The notes: generated by a model not told the origin, from the letters alone. A stretch of 61,872 bases of DNA from Amanita rubescens (GCA_015039365.1 WION01000306.1:1-61872); one strand, 5' to 3'. Counted from the first letter of the stretch, positions 11,301-21,249 are shown. Made by a program: numbers and translations.

Positions 11301-14300
11301 TATTGTGCATGGCACCTGCAGTGCTGGGTACAACCCAGAGCACATTGCAGTGTTTCAACGGGCCGGTTCTCCGGAAGTTCGATATTTATCTTGTGTTTCA
11401 CCAACGAGGTAATACTCGGGTATCGTTTTGATAAGTTCGACTTAATTGTTATGATCACGTCGATCTCCACCTACGATGCGTCCACGCTAAGAGCGCTTGA
11501 CAAAGTAGACTAAGTCCAACGGACAAGTCAAACAATAGGTGAACGAATAGGCTAAGTGATAAGACAACTAAAAGGAGTCTTATCCTTGAGAGCAATAATG
11601 AACGGAGTAGAAACGACGTTCTTTAGGTGAGATGGGATGTGATATTGATAAAGACAGTTAAGTCGAACTTAAGGTTCGACGCTATGGTACATTGGTTTAT
11701 ATACATGTACAGAAACACAGCCGTATCATAAGTAGAACAAGGGCGATAGCAAGTATAGGTAAAACAAGGGGCATAGGGGATGGTACGCGTATGAACAAGG
11801 AGTTGGGCATAGGGTAAACGGAATGGGGATCGATAAGGGAATGAGGTAGTCCGTCTGATGAACATAATGGGGATGTGACGAAGAGGTAGGCATATACGAA
11901 AAAGTAAGCATGTCCGAGTCCAACGTGTCATGTAATCATAATGTAGGAGTCCGTACCGTGTTTGTAACAGACACTGCAATGTTTCTGCATGGTCAGTATG
12001 AAACACATTCAATTCTCATGACTATGATAGCTTGTGAGTGGCAGTGAACTCATCATTTCCCAGCAGTCTGAATATGTGACCAACAGCAAGTAAGTAATAT
12101 TGCAATGTTCATCAAGCAGGAACTCTGATTGGCACAACACAATGAACAGTCGGTATGGAATTGCATTGCAGTGCTTTAATAAAATTTCAGTCTTTATATC
12201 CTATCTCACAACCAACAGCAAGTCAGTAGCAATACAGTCTTTCTCTGCCTTGAAGTCCAACTACTTCTCATGACATTGACCATAGGTTGTAAGTCACACT
12301 TCAGTTTCTCCTGCCAAGCAATTTTTTCAGGACTCATCTTATGATGAACAGCAGGTGACATGCACTCTTTCTCCACCAGGCAGCCTAATCATGTTTTGTG
12401 CAATAATCACTAGATTGTAGGTGATGGTGCTATGTTGTGCAAGCAGAGAGTCTGATGAAATATGGTTAACAGGTTGTGAGTAACAATACACCATTTTTTT
12501 GGCCAAGCTGAAGCAGCCTGGTCTTGTATTGTCCCATTTTAGGAAGTGAGTAGCACAAACTTTTGTCTACCAGCAGTTCTCTGATGTCTATTGCTTAACC
12601 AACAGCTTGTGAGTGACACTGGAGCTTTGTTTTCTGACAACATCTTCACTCATTTACATGATCCACTGGCAGAATCCACAGGAAGTGAGTGGTAATGAAA
12701 TGATGTGATCACATCTTATCCAATGGCCAACAGCAGGTGAGTGTCACTACAATCCTATCCTTCCAGGCAACCAGGTTAATCTAATTTATGCTGATTTTAA
12801 GCAAGTATGTGGCACTTTTTTCAGATAGTCTAATTACATACATGCCATACTAATCATGACCAACAGGAAGTGAGTAGTACCATCATAGTGACTTTCTTCC
12901 ATGGCCTTTGATTGAATCCCTTCCCATGACCAACAGGAAGTGAGTTAGACATGAGTGATATTCTGGCAGGCAGTCTGATCACACTTGTCATATGTCCAAC
13001 AGATGGTAAGTGACTCTGTGACCTTTTTATGCAAGTCTAATCATTGTAATTTCATGGCTGATAGAATGTGAGTGATGCTCCAGTTTTTTTTGCCAAGCAA
13101 TCTCATCTCATCCCATCCAATGGCCAAAAGACTGTGAGTGATGCTGAACTTTTTTTCCAGCCAGCATAATTACTTGTTATGCATTGATAATAGCTGGTGA
13201 GGGCAATGCAATGTCCTTTGTCACACTGTCTGATCATATCAAATGATCACACCCATGACTAACATAATTGCATAATGCATTCCATGGAGCACAGACAGTG
13301 AGTGGTATTGCACTTTGTTTGTGCCTGGCAATTTAATGACATACATATCATCCCATTGCCAACAGCAAGTGGGTGACACTTCCCTGCTAATCTTTCAGCT
13401 CATACCATCCCATGATGATAGGGAGTGAGTCTGAGGCATTCTTCTGTCAGGAAGTTTAATCAAATGCTGTTTTTTCATAAAGGTTGTGAGTAATGCTACA
13501 GTGATCTTCTGCTGTGTACATGATAAAATCTTGTCTTATGACTAACAGCTACTGGTGATACTGCAATTTCTGTCTTTCTGCCACTCAACCTTCTCACAAT
13601 AAATAGGCAGTAAGTGACAATACTATTGTCCTTATTCTACTGCCAGCCATATCTCATAAAATTGCCAACAGTATGTAAGTAATGCAGCCTTTTTATGTTA
13701 AACAATTGAATCATATCTCATTATACATTACCAATTAACAGCAAGTGAGTGATAATGTGGTTTTTTGTTCTGGAAAGTGTGATTCCACACCAAACAGTCT
13801 GTGCATCTCCAGTGATTTTTGCAAAGCAATCAGTCACATGTCTCCCAATACAAAAAAGCAAGTGAGTACTTGCACAATATTCCTTTTCTAGTCAATCTGA
13901 TCACATCTCCCAATGAGCAACAGATTGTGAGCAACATTGTACTCATCTTAGAACTTTAATCACATCATATCTCACAACTGACAGCAAGTGGGTGGCACTG
14001 TACAATATAGCTTCCAGGCAGTTCAATCAAAGCTCATCCCATGCCCAATAGCAAGTTAGTGACACCACAGTATAGCTCTGCAATGCACTCTAACCACACT
14101 GTATCCCATGATGGGCAGCTTGTGAGTACAACATTAATCTTTTTTCATGCCAACCAGTCTCATTTAAGACCACCAGGATGTGAGTGACACAACATGTTTT
14201 TTTTGATTCCATTTAGCTTGATCATGTTGCACCTTATAACAAACAGCAAGTCAGTAGTTTCAGCCATATAATGTGATATATCCTAATTCCATTCACCAAC

Positions 14301-15101
14301 AGATTGTTGGTTACACCACTGTTTTCATTGTCCTGCAACCTGGTCTGACTATATCTTATACCTTGATGGACAGTGTGTGAGTAATAACATAATGTAGCAT
14401 TGGATCTGATCTGATCCTTATACAAATAGGCTGTGAGTAACACTTGCAACATTTCCTTCCATGGAGTCTGATCACAACCTATCCCATTAAATAGCAAGTA
14501 AGAAAATATATTGTCTTTTCTATCTTCTTCACTGTCTCACCCTCAATTATCCATAGATTGTATGGCATTATACATGGCCTTCACAGTACATTCTGATGTC
14601 ACATTTGTTATCTTACTGGTTCTCTAGGTCAGTGGTAAACACAAAAGAGAACTGATATGCATGCTAATGAGCACTTAGCTTGTGTGCTCATTACCAAATT
14701 AAGTTGATATTCCACTCATTCTAGTTGCTAGACTGGACTTCTCTCTTTGTTTGGAGATGATCCATCAAGTTTTGAAGAAACTGTAAGAGTTATATTTATC
14801 CCTGTAGTACATAGCTGACATAATGTAATCAGCCTGTAGCCTTCCAAATCTTAGTCTGTAATACACCAATGCTTTGATTTATGTTTTTTAATTAACATTA
14901 CACATACAAGCAATGACTATCCTTGCCAAGCTGTCATTTTCCATAAGGAAGCCACTCCTTATGTCATTACAAGATGCTCTTGACCAGTTCAAGGAACAAG
15001 ACTATATGGGCAAACTCAAGATGCAGATTACTTCTGAATCTTTGCCTTCTGACAAAAAAGTGTTGGCTACCTTTCTGTATGATTTGGCTATCTGCATCTA
15101 A
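1..15101 (+). CDS. Array-bearing GTPase-family gene, copy 1 (5' end off window; split by Ty3)
   Basis: Only the microexon array and the 3' exons are in the window; the G-domain exons would lie to the left. Assignment rests on homology to copy 2 at 27.9-35.0 kb. After the array, an exon at 14732-14782 (17 codons, phase 0, starting TGLLSLFGDD) matches SELLSMFPEY of copy 2. A terminal exon near 14911-15101 (AMTILAKLSFSIRKPL... ending LAICI, stop TAA) matches IIIIAKLSFWISLPFL of copy 2. The join between these two exons is doubtful. The only AG near 14911 would give CAA TGA, so the terminal exon may have lost its acceptor and this copy may be decaying. A 9.63-kb retrotransposon also sits inside one intron-like unit. 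Function is unknown beyond the GTPase family membership inferred from copy 2. Confidence 0.6.
2340..2856 (-). repeat. Ty3 LTR (3' LTR in element orientation)
   Basis: This 517-bp copy matches 11447-11969. It lacks 6 bp that the other LTR has (CGAGTC after GCATGTC) and differs at about eight positions. It starts TGTTATGATC and ends TTTGTAACA. A purine-rich tract lies immediately inside it on the element strand. Confidence 0.95.
2861..2869 (-). other. Polypurine tract of the Ty3 element
   Basis: On the minus strand the sequence just before the 3' LTR is AGAGGAGAG followed by CTAG, a plausible plus-strand primer. At the opposite end I see no TGG-initial tRNA primer-binding site next to the LTR, so the minus-strand primer is unclear. 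Confidence 0.5.
2906..5191 (-). CDS. Ty3 ORF3, unknown function, split by a solo LTR
   Basis: Downstream of pol are a 187-residue frame (4628-5191; Pro/Thr-rich start, then a helical region with ALQILTKRIDLMI) and a 501-residue frame (2906-4411) whose core runs from about 4085 down to 3365. The core includes RLTRLWRILSDARL and AIALADLADRIKEIAE. The two frames share codon phase if the 4085-4632 insertion plus 4 bp is removed, which suggests one ORF of some 430 residues or more. A second frame (4392-5198) overlaps the first part. No transmembrane segment is visible, so an envelope role is not supported. The Pro-rich tail below about 3360 may be a shadow of the small ORF at 2985-3362. Confidence 0.5.
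2985..3362 (-). CDS. Small coiled-coil ORF at the 3' end of the Ty3 element
   Basis: This 125-residue frame starts MEGNAEQTQQ and contains a likely coiled coil (IIKLLKEENRRLKVLHKLL) followed by acidic and polar sequence. It overlaps the tail of the 501-residue frame at 2906-4411 in another phase. Its composition is more protein-like than the Pro/Ser-rich overlapping frame, so it may be the real terminal ORF, or be joined to ORF3 by a shift. I do not recognise the family. Confidence 0.45.
   Translation of the reverse strand: MEGNAEQTQQTPTISNAASASTPSAFNISAFDGRERLARIHQEISDFLHYQSHVRLFAATSLPPTVPRPDDESKERIIKLLKEENRRLKVLHKLLNSLEANNEELVQTYTDTPTDWNAGGWNQDE
4085..4632 (-). mobile_element. Solo LTR inserted in Ty3 ORF3
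   Basis: On the minus strand it starts TGTAACGTACCGATTCC and then GGTTACGTTGTGCAGCA, resembling the start of the 8647 and 10990 solo LTRs. It ends near TGTCCGCC/GTACA at 4085. It contains repeated CGACGGTGACGGAGT-type segments. I could not find a clean target duplication, so the exact ends are approximate. It interrupts ORF3. Confidence 0.55.
5239..9237 (-). CDS. pol: Ty3 pol polyprotein with C-terminal chromodomain, interrupted by a solo LTR
   Basis: The protease starts on the right of the insertion (LVDSGAEGLFINSS near 9040-9090) and continues on the left (LGLPWLEKHDPIISW near 8440). Then follow RT with YMDDILIH, RNase H with LETDASKWAVGAAL, the integrase zinc region (HEAPSAGHPG to CLTCQQMK), the integrase core (TMDFITDLP, DRGPQF, QTDGQTERYN), and a chromodomain at the C terminus (FLVKWKGYDTSENTWEP), which in chromoviruses directs insertion. 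The frame starts about -1 relative to gag at a run of five T before the gag stop (near 9238-9245). The 8647-9024 solo LTR, with a GCGT duplication, breaks the protease after SSIT. Left of the break the frame is open for about 1,135 codons. Confidence 0.95.
8647..9024 (+). mobile_element. Solo LTR (378 bp) inserted in Ty3 pol
   Basis: It starts TGTAACGGATGGAATCC and ends GCAGTGTTTCA, with TG...CA termini, and is flanked by the 4-bp duplication GCGT (8643-8646 and 9025-9028). It is near-identical to 10990-11357. The orientation shown is that of TG...CA reading on the plus strand. It splits the protease domain of the host element. Confidence 0.85.
9235..10989 (-). CDS. gag: Ty3 gag with CCHC zinc knuckle
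   Basis: The first methionine visible is at 10242, giving 335 residues, but the same frame is open upstream to the solo LTR at 10989. That upstream part has an acidic/Pro-rich segment and DPKDHLWKY near 10880, so the native protein is probably longer and its start is not identifiable. The retrotransposon gag domain lies around 10200-9700 (IPTFTGKRSQAQDFIDRM, RFLNNWQEI). The zinc knuckle CFICHKPDHMSGQCP lies near 9530, followed by a Lys/Gly-rich and acidic tail. The stop at 9235-9237 sits next to the TTTTT run where pol continues in the -1 frame. Confidence 0.9.
10990..11357 (+). mobile_element. Solo LTR (368 bp) inserted upstream of Ty3 gag
   Basis: Same family as 8647-9024, with ends TGTAACGG...GTTTCA. 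It is flanked by the 4-bp duplication ACGG (10986-10989 and 11358-11361). It separates the Ty3 leader from the gag frame. Confidence 0.85.
11447..11969 (-). repeat. Ty3 LTR (5' LTR in element orientation)
   Basis: This is the 523-bp partner of 2340-2856, starting TGTTATGATC and ending TTTGTAACA on the plus strand. It is followed by the target duplication GACAC and then by array sequence that continues the interrupted intron-like unit. Confidence 0.95.
11970..14600 (+). repeat. Intron-like unit array with 3-nt microexons, copy 1, right part
   Basis: About 40 units at a mean spacing of 65 bp continue the array cut by the Ty3 element. Triplets include CTT at 12031, TCG at 12150, ATG at 13003, AAT at 13065, GCA at 13607, TAT at 13672, TGT at 14373 and GCT at 14430. 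One unit (13549-13554) has six nucleotides, CTA CTG, before GTGATA, which preserves the frame. Donors include GTGAGT, GTAAGT, GTCAGT, GTGGGT and GTTAGT. No stop triplet was seen. The last units grade into the 3' intron before the exon at 14732. Confidence 0.85.
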
Positions 15102-15824
15102 TGGTGTGCACTTCACTTATGCTCTGAAAGCTAGCATTTACCTTTACTAATCCACATAGATGTGGCCACCTGCAAAGGGAAAAATCCCTTTCTTTCCCAT
15201 ACCTTTGGTTGCAATCTTTTCCTCTTACTATGCTTTCATCAATAAAACTGTACTTCCAAAGCTCTTTAGCCTGAATGATTCTCCTACATAGTATATGATG
15301 ATGTTCTTGTATACTGTTGGTTTGACAAATTTGACCAACTACCATTTTTCAAGTTATAACATTGACACTTAGTAAGCTGCATATGAGCAAACATTTCTGC
15401 ATTGGTCTAGTACATTCTTTCAAGTGGCAGATCTTTTGCAATCTCCCCCAGTCTTTCAAATGAATGTGTTTCCTGAGGAGCCAGCCCGCACTGTAATGAC
15501 AGTGATACATATACAACCATAACTGCCACTATTATATTTATGGACTCGGAGGCCTTCCAACCAGCATATTAGGATAAATGTGAAAAAAATGACAGGCAGT
15601 GTTGGCTGCCAATGCCCATTTTAAACCTTCTTTCCTATTCTCATTACAGTTTGCTTTCACCATGAAACAAATCAGATTGCCTAGTACTTCTAACATAAAC
15701 ATATAGTAACACACCAAACATCATAGTCCATTCAGATACGAAATACCCACCGTTTTGCTGGTAATACAGAACTCTAGTCCTATGGACCACATAATTAACA
15801 AAAACTACTAGCATAATTTCACAA
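15102..15824. other. No gene recognised between copy 1 and SF3b2
   Basis: This is AT-rich intergenic DNA between two genes that converge on it. It presumably holds both 3' untranslated regions. I see no conserved ORF, repeat or mobile element. Confidence 0.5.
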
Positions 15825-17931
15825 CTAAAACTTGAACTCTTTGCCCTTCTTGTTATCACGCTCCCGCTCCATCTTTTGTTTCTTCTTCGCCATCTCCTTC
15901 GCAACCATATCCGAAAAGTCTTCCTTCGATCCAGGCACACCAGCACTACTCCTCGAGCTAGCATCATATCTCCGCCGTAGCTCCTCCTCGGAGATGCCCT
16001 CTAGTTCACTGGCATCGAGTGATACGTCAACACCACCCTTCCGCTGAAGCCAGTCCGTCAGCTAGGAGCTCGGACAAGGTTTTGAAGTAAGCATACCTTC
16101 GCAGATCGGTCATCGCCAAGAACGGGAATGGCAGCACCGGCGCCAGAAACAGCGCTGACATCGTAAGCGCGGTCGCTCCCCACCAGACCGCGGACGGATG
16201 TCTGCTTCTCGGGAACAACCTGATAAAGCGACCGTGGACCGGCTTCCACCGCCTCGGATACAGTACGTTGCGAACTCTTCCGCAATTCCAAGAAATCGGG
16301 TGTCTCCAAACCGCCGGCAACGGTTGATACGACACTGGCCATGCCTGACGGTGTTTCCATTCCGGATGGCGTTTGCATGCCGTCTGTGGGTGCTGGCTCT
16401 GCGATCTCTTCCTCTTCCTCTGACTCGCTTTCCTCTTCTTCCTCCTCTGTTTGCCAGGTTAGTTACCTATTACGCATAAAAATCGTTTGTAACGCACCTT
16501 CTTCCGGCTCCAACTCGCCCCATGGTTCCTTATCCACAGGCTCGCCGATCTACGGCCAGATATTCGTCAATGAGTCATGATAGTATAAATGATGATGCCT
16601 ACATTGGTATCGGTGACTTTGGGCAAGACGCCAAACACGTCACCATACAACGGACGGTTGTATTCGTCCAATGGTGGTTTCCCCCAACCACCGGGATGGA
16701 AACCCCACTGCGCGCTAGAGATGTAATGAGTCATAGTGAAATGAAAATTGAAACTGGAACGAACCCTTCAGGGATAGGCGCATTTAGCCCAGGTATCCGT
16801 AGTGTCGGGTAGCTGGGTGGTGGACCGAAACGCTGCATGCTGATAAGCCAGGGAGGAGGCGCGAGTGGTGGGATAGACAAAGCCTCGACGAGCTCAGGGG
16901 ACAGATCTCCTGGTCGCTTTTCCTTTAGTTGTGTCTCGAACTCCTTCCCTTCGTAATACCTAAGCCGCATATATAAGCTAACAGGGACTTCGAGAAGCCG
17001 AAGAAACTCACATTTCACCAAAACCGGTCACGATCGGCTTGGTTGCAAACTTGAAGAATGCGTCGTGTAGCTTTTGATAGTCAATGTCCATTTTGCCCAT
17101 CTTTGGCTGCACCCGTTCCCTTGTTTTCGCTTTGAGCGACATATTTGCTTCCTTCTCCTTGATTGCGTCACGCATCTGCGCAATACCCGTGTCCGCTATG
17201 TATGCCGGTAGCTGGAACGGCGGCTTTTCGATACCCCTCTTTCCCTGCAGATAATCCCTCTTTGCGCTCCAATGAGCTGGTATAGGTACCGTATTCCGAT
17301 AACTTTTGATGTGTAACAATAGCCGTGGGTCCGCAGCTGTCACATCCGTCCATTCGACCAACTCGGGCTTTTTCACTAGCTGTTTGAGTTCTGCGACTGT
17401 AAGTCTCTTCAACTTGCGTGCTTTCTTCTTTGATAGTGGTTTTTGCTCCGTTTCAGAGTCGCCTTCGGATTCCATGTCGTCGTCAGAGTAGATGACTTCT
17501 CCCTTGGTTGGTTCCTTATCCTTGACCTTGCGAAAAGCGTCAAGCCTGGGGTGAGAGCGAGAACATACAAGGGACACGTACAGTTATCTCTTCTGGTGGC
17601 GGCTGAAAGCGAGCAAAGACGTCGGAGAATGCTTCAAGAGCAGAGCCTTTGATATCCAACTGCTCAGATACGTACTCGACATTAGCCAAATCCATATCAT
17701 CGTCTATTTCCATTTTCGCCTCCGTTTCATCGATATTCGATTGGGAGTCATCTTTAATTTGCTTCAAAAAAGTTTCAGAGGCGCAGTCGGATGTGAGAGA
17801 CGAGGTCGACGCACCACTTTCTTTAGTTTGTGCTTTAGGCGCCGCAATTGGTTCCTGGACTTGACTTTTCCGTTTGCATTAGCTTTCGTGGTGCCGTTCA
17901 CTGCGGGAGCCACGTCAATTTGCGCAACCAT
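15825..17931 (-). CDS. CUS1: Splicing factor 3b subunit 2 (SF3b145/Cus1)
   Basis: This is the U2 snRNP SF3b subunit that contacts pre-mRNA near the branch point. Exon 1 starts MVAQIDVAPAV and has KSRNQLRRLKHKLKK. The next exon (phase 0) contains QIKDDSQSNIDETEAKMEID. Then comes the conserved core: KARKLKRLTVAELKQLVKKP, then PELVEWTDVTAADPRLLLHI, PIPAHWSAKRDYLQGKRGIE, MYYEGKEFETQLKEKRPGDL and WGFHPGGWGKPPLDEYNRPL. The C-terminal part has acidic EEEE runs and QTPSGMETPSGMAS, and ends GKEFKF. At least five short introns separate these exons, for example at about 17580-17520, 17022-16960 and 16735-16690. The family assignment is firm; exact exon edges are approximate. Confidence 0.93.
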
Positions 17932-18068
17932 GACGGCGTTGAGGATGGTTGTAAAGCGTGTGGGAATATTTACCTCTATTTAGGAATACCTTGTACATAT
18001 CCACTCAGCCAAAAAGTATACACTACGGCATCACACACTTCAATGTCTCTATTCGGTTCATCCTTTCA

Positions 18069-19421
18069 ATGTACCCACAACAGTACACCCAACCTCCGTT
18101 GAACAGTTTACCTCCTGAGGTCCTCGGAAAAATATTCCTTTACTCCTTGGAACTGCCCGGGAAACGGCTGAAGCTGCCTCACCCGAGAACCCTCTGCTCT
18201 GTATGCTCGAGATGGCGACACGTTGGTCTTTCCACACCCCGACTGTGGACCGCAGTTGTCGTCACCATTCTTCACGGTATTTCCGGACAGAGAGCAGAGG
18301 AAAAGATATCCTACCTTCATACGTGGATCGGACGCTCCGGCGTGCTCCCTTTAACGCTGTATCTTAGACGCGGAAAATGGGACCCTAGCGAACATGATCG
18401 CACAGTTCTCTTCCTAGTTGCCTTGGCCCGTCACGCAAGTCGCTGGGAAGCCGTCTACTTCGATTTTGCGGCAGAACTTCCAGGCCGACGACATTCGCCA
18501 GAATTCTACATCGATTTTCCTTTTGCCTCGTGGAGCAGTCTGCGTCGCATATCATCTTCCAAGCACTTTGCTCCACTCCATCAGAACAAGTCGATCCCGT
18601 GGTCACAACTTACGCACTTCACCATAGAGGCGGATATGTCACCGCAGGTTGCGTTAGAGATTCTCGAGCGCTGCCCCCATCTCGTTGATGCGCGAATTAG
18701 ATTGGATTCCACCCTAACACAAGCCAAGACCTCGTCCCCTCTCATTCAGAACAACCTGCGCAAACTCGATTTGATGACATACAACCTCGCATTGTTCTTC
18801 TCAGCAATCACCTTACCCTCACTCGCCGATCTTAGACTGATACTCCTTTCCCCGGGTTCGGAAGAAGCCAACCACTTCGTTAGCTTCCTGACCCGATCAC
18901 GATGCCAACTAGATAAACTCGCCTTCTCTGGCATCCCGTTCTCCGCAGACGACATGACACACTGTCTCGAGCAAGAAAGCTGCAATTCTCTCACAGAGCT
19001 CACTATCGAATACACCATGATCACACAACCGCGTCCTCACAGAATTCCTGCCGTAACCGACGACGTTTTGAAAAGACTTACTTTGCGTTCGTCTAAGCCA
19101 GCTCCGCTGTGCCCAAACCTCTTGTATTTGAGGTTTCACAAGGGCGAGTGGGACTCGCTTGATACTATTGTCGACATGGTATCATCGCGTCTCTGTCCAG
19201 AAGAGATACCTGGCTTAGATGCGCCTCGTATCAGGCATCTACACGTCGAGGTCCTCTTTCATCATCAGCTTGAACAGCTTTTAAGCCAGGTGGGGGAGAA
19301 GAGCGGGATGAACTACGCTTCAGACGGAGATGGCGCACTCTTCACATTTATTGCCTCCCGAGAAGCTATCGTTGGCAAAGTGGGGCCTACTTATGCTCAC
19401 GGTTCGTTTTTTTTGATGTAG
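18069..19421 (+). CDS. F-box protein with LRR-like C-terminal part
   Basis: Reading from ATG 18069 gives 450 residues. An F-box lies at residues of about 8-55 (LNSLPPEVLGKIFLYSLEL, then CSVCSRWRHVGLSTPRLW). The rest resembles the irregular leucine-rich sequence of the many agaricomycete F-box proteins, which act as SCF ubiquitin-ligase adaptors. An upstream in-frame GTG at 17958 overlaps the SF3b2 promoter and is unlikely as a start. The head-to-head start-to-start distance to SF3b2 is about 140 bp. The 3' end, from 19163, is duplicated in inverted orientation at 55368-55626. Confidence 0.75.
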   Translation: MYPQQYTQPPLNSLPPEVLGKIFLYSLELPGKRLKLPHPRTLCSVCSRWRHVGLSTPRLWTAVVVTILHGISGQRAEEKISYLHTWIGRSGVLPLTLYLRRGKWDPSEHDRTVLFLVALARHASRWEAVYFDFAAELPGRRHSPEFYIDFPFASWSSLRRISSSKHFAPLHQNKSIPWSQLTHFTIEADMSPQVALEILERCPHLVDARIRLDSTLTQAKTSSPLIQNNLRKLDLMTYNLALFFSAITLPSLADLRLILLSPGSEEANHFVSFLTRSRCQLDKLAFSGIPFSADDMTHCLEQESCNSLTELTIEYTMITQPRPHRIPAVTDDVLKRLTLRSSKPAPLCPNLLYLRFHKGEWDSLDTIVDMVSSRLCPEEIPGLDAPRIRHLHVEVLFHHQLEQLLSQVGEKSGMNYASDGDGALFTFIASREAIVGKVGPTYAHGSFFLM

Positions 19422-19677
19422 TGGAAGGCAGAGTATTATAAGATCAAGTCAAACTGCACGTACAGACTGAACTTCATTATACCCCAGCGGCTACAGCCTG
19501 TATACTAATGATTTCTTCATTTTACCAATTCATATGGATCGTCCAAAAACTGGAACACAATGCGCCTCGCTAGGTCACGTAGGAGGGGATTTAGGGATCT
19601 GCTACAAAGCCTACTACATGCTATACAAGCCTTGCTATCATTGACAACCAGTGTGAGAGAGTCCGGAAGCCGAGAAA

Positions 19678-21194
19678 TTATTGACAATGCTGTTTCCTGT
19701 TGACGTTGCGCTCAGTACGTGACATAGATGAGCACTTCGGAGTCAAAGTTACCATCTGCAGCTCCGGAGCAGCGACGTGCCCGCTCACGGTAGGTCGATA
19801 GTCGAGCGCTAGCTGCTTAAGATTCGTACATTGGAGCAACGCCAACTCGTTCTGCGTTTGCTCGATACATTTGTACAAAATCCAGTGGCAAAAGCCAAGA
19901 TGTGTTAGAGTTTCAGAGTGCCGGGATAGGATTCTTAGTAAGGTAGAACAATACGAGACATCACTGTAACCATAACTTGTTAGGCTAACAATCCCAGGGT
20001 GACCGTCGAGGTATTTGATCGTATATTGGTCCATCATCCATAACATCATGGTGGGAGGAAATATGTTCTGTCTAAGCAACTCCTTCAAGATATCGGAGTC
20101 GGAAAGATTAACGGAGGTCAAGGAGGTGATATGAGGTGCTAGAGCTGCCGAATTACGGAAAGGGTGAGAGAGGCAAAGGTGTTCTAGCTTCAAAGGGCGA
20201 TCGGCAGGTACATGTTTAAGCGTTTGCGCAAGATCTTTAATATCGTCGCCTACCACTTCAAGATGCGTTAGGTTTGGGTTTGCTGCGATGATCTTCGCAA
20301 CTGAATTAATTTTGGGGCGGGTGAAGCTGGTACCAATATACTGAGCATGAATAAATTGGAAACTGAGCTTGCGTAAATTGTGCAACTTGGCGACACAATC
20401 GACGATGTGGTCAAACTTCTTCGTCCATTTATTCATGATGAGAATAAGTTCAGAGAGTCGAGGTAGTTGTTGGAGCAATTTAACGATACGGGATATTATC
20501 CACTTTGGAGGATTAATCCCTGAATTCCATCTAAGATACGTTAGCAGTGTTCCTGAGAATAAACACACAACGTACACAACGCGAGAGACATTCGGCAAGT
20601 TGAATTGGGAAACGGGGAGGTAAAGCCTGAGTCTTGCAAATGCGCGCAAGGCAGCCCTAACCACCCTTTGGAGAAAAGCCCGCGGTTCTGTGGTGGGCAA
20701 GGCGAGATAGCGAACGATTCCGGGATTCCCAAATATGTCTGCGGTCAACCGGGACACTACACGAAAAGGAATGGAAGCGCTTTTTCCATCAAGCCAATCA
20801 TGGGCCCCAATGAAAAGAGTCGTCGTTGCATGCAATTGCTCATTTGGTTTTGAAGACAAGAGAGTCAGGAGTTGGTCCATATTGGATGATAAATGCTCAT
20901 CATCGAATAGTTTGATATGGGAAGAATACACTCTGGGTTTAACGATGACGTTGAACCGTCTGCAGACAAGGCGCAGTGCTTTAAATTCATCAAAATGTCC
21001 AAGTCCTTTAGAAACTACGAAAGGAGTACCATAGTCAAGCGTCGTGGGTACATACAATATGGAGCGCTCACACTAACCTCTGCAATGATGTGTTGGTGAA
21101 TCTCGACTGGAAAATCCATGAAGTTGGTTGTGTGCTGCTCATGTATGGCCGGGCTTGCTCCGAGTTTACGGTCACCAGTGGACCTGAATTCCAT
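19678..21194 (-). pseudogene. F-box/LRR-like paralog with a frame lesion
   Basis: Exon 1 (start 21194 or 21119) encodes MDFPVEIHQHIIAE, an F-box-like start. An intron beginning GTTAGTGTGAGC follows and ends at CTTTCGTAG. The large exon encodes KALRLVCRRFN and a leucine-rich body ending RKQHCQ. The inverted paralog at 53566-55093 has GGACACGAATTTTC after this splice site where this copy has GGACATTTTG, a 4-nt loss that puts the spliced mRNA out of frame. This copy is therefore probably inactive unless splicing differs. The 3' end faces the F-box gene 18069-19421. Confidence 0.7.
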
Positions 21195-21249
21195 GGTAGA
21201 TAGCGGAGATAACACGGCTGCCATAATAGTTGCGCATTTCTGACAATGC

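Larger units (their letters stand above)
2340..11969 (-). mobile_element. Ty3/gypsy chromovirus-type LTR retrotransposon, 9.63 kb
   Basis: The element is bounded by two LTRs of 517 and 523 bp with TGTTA...TAACA ends and flanked by the 5-bp target duplication GACAC (2335-2339 and 11970-11974). Coding is on the minus strand: gag, then protease-RT-RNase H-integrase-chromodomain, then a third ORF. The LTRs differ by only about eight substitutions and one 6-bp indel, so insertion is fairly recent. Removing the element and one GACAC restores a normal intron-like unit of the microexon array. Three solo LTRs of other families are nested inside (4085-4632, 8647-9024, 10990-11357), two of them inside or upstream of gag/pol frames, so this copy is not autonomous. 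Confidence 0.95.

Noticed and set aside
14911..15101. Standalone 62-residue gene at the end of copy 1
   Set aside because: Its sequence matches the terminal exon of copy 2, so it is better read as an exon of the interrupted gene.
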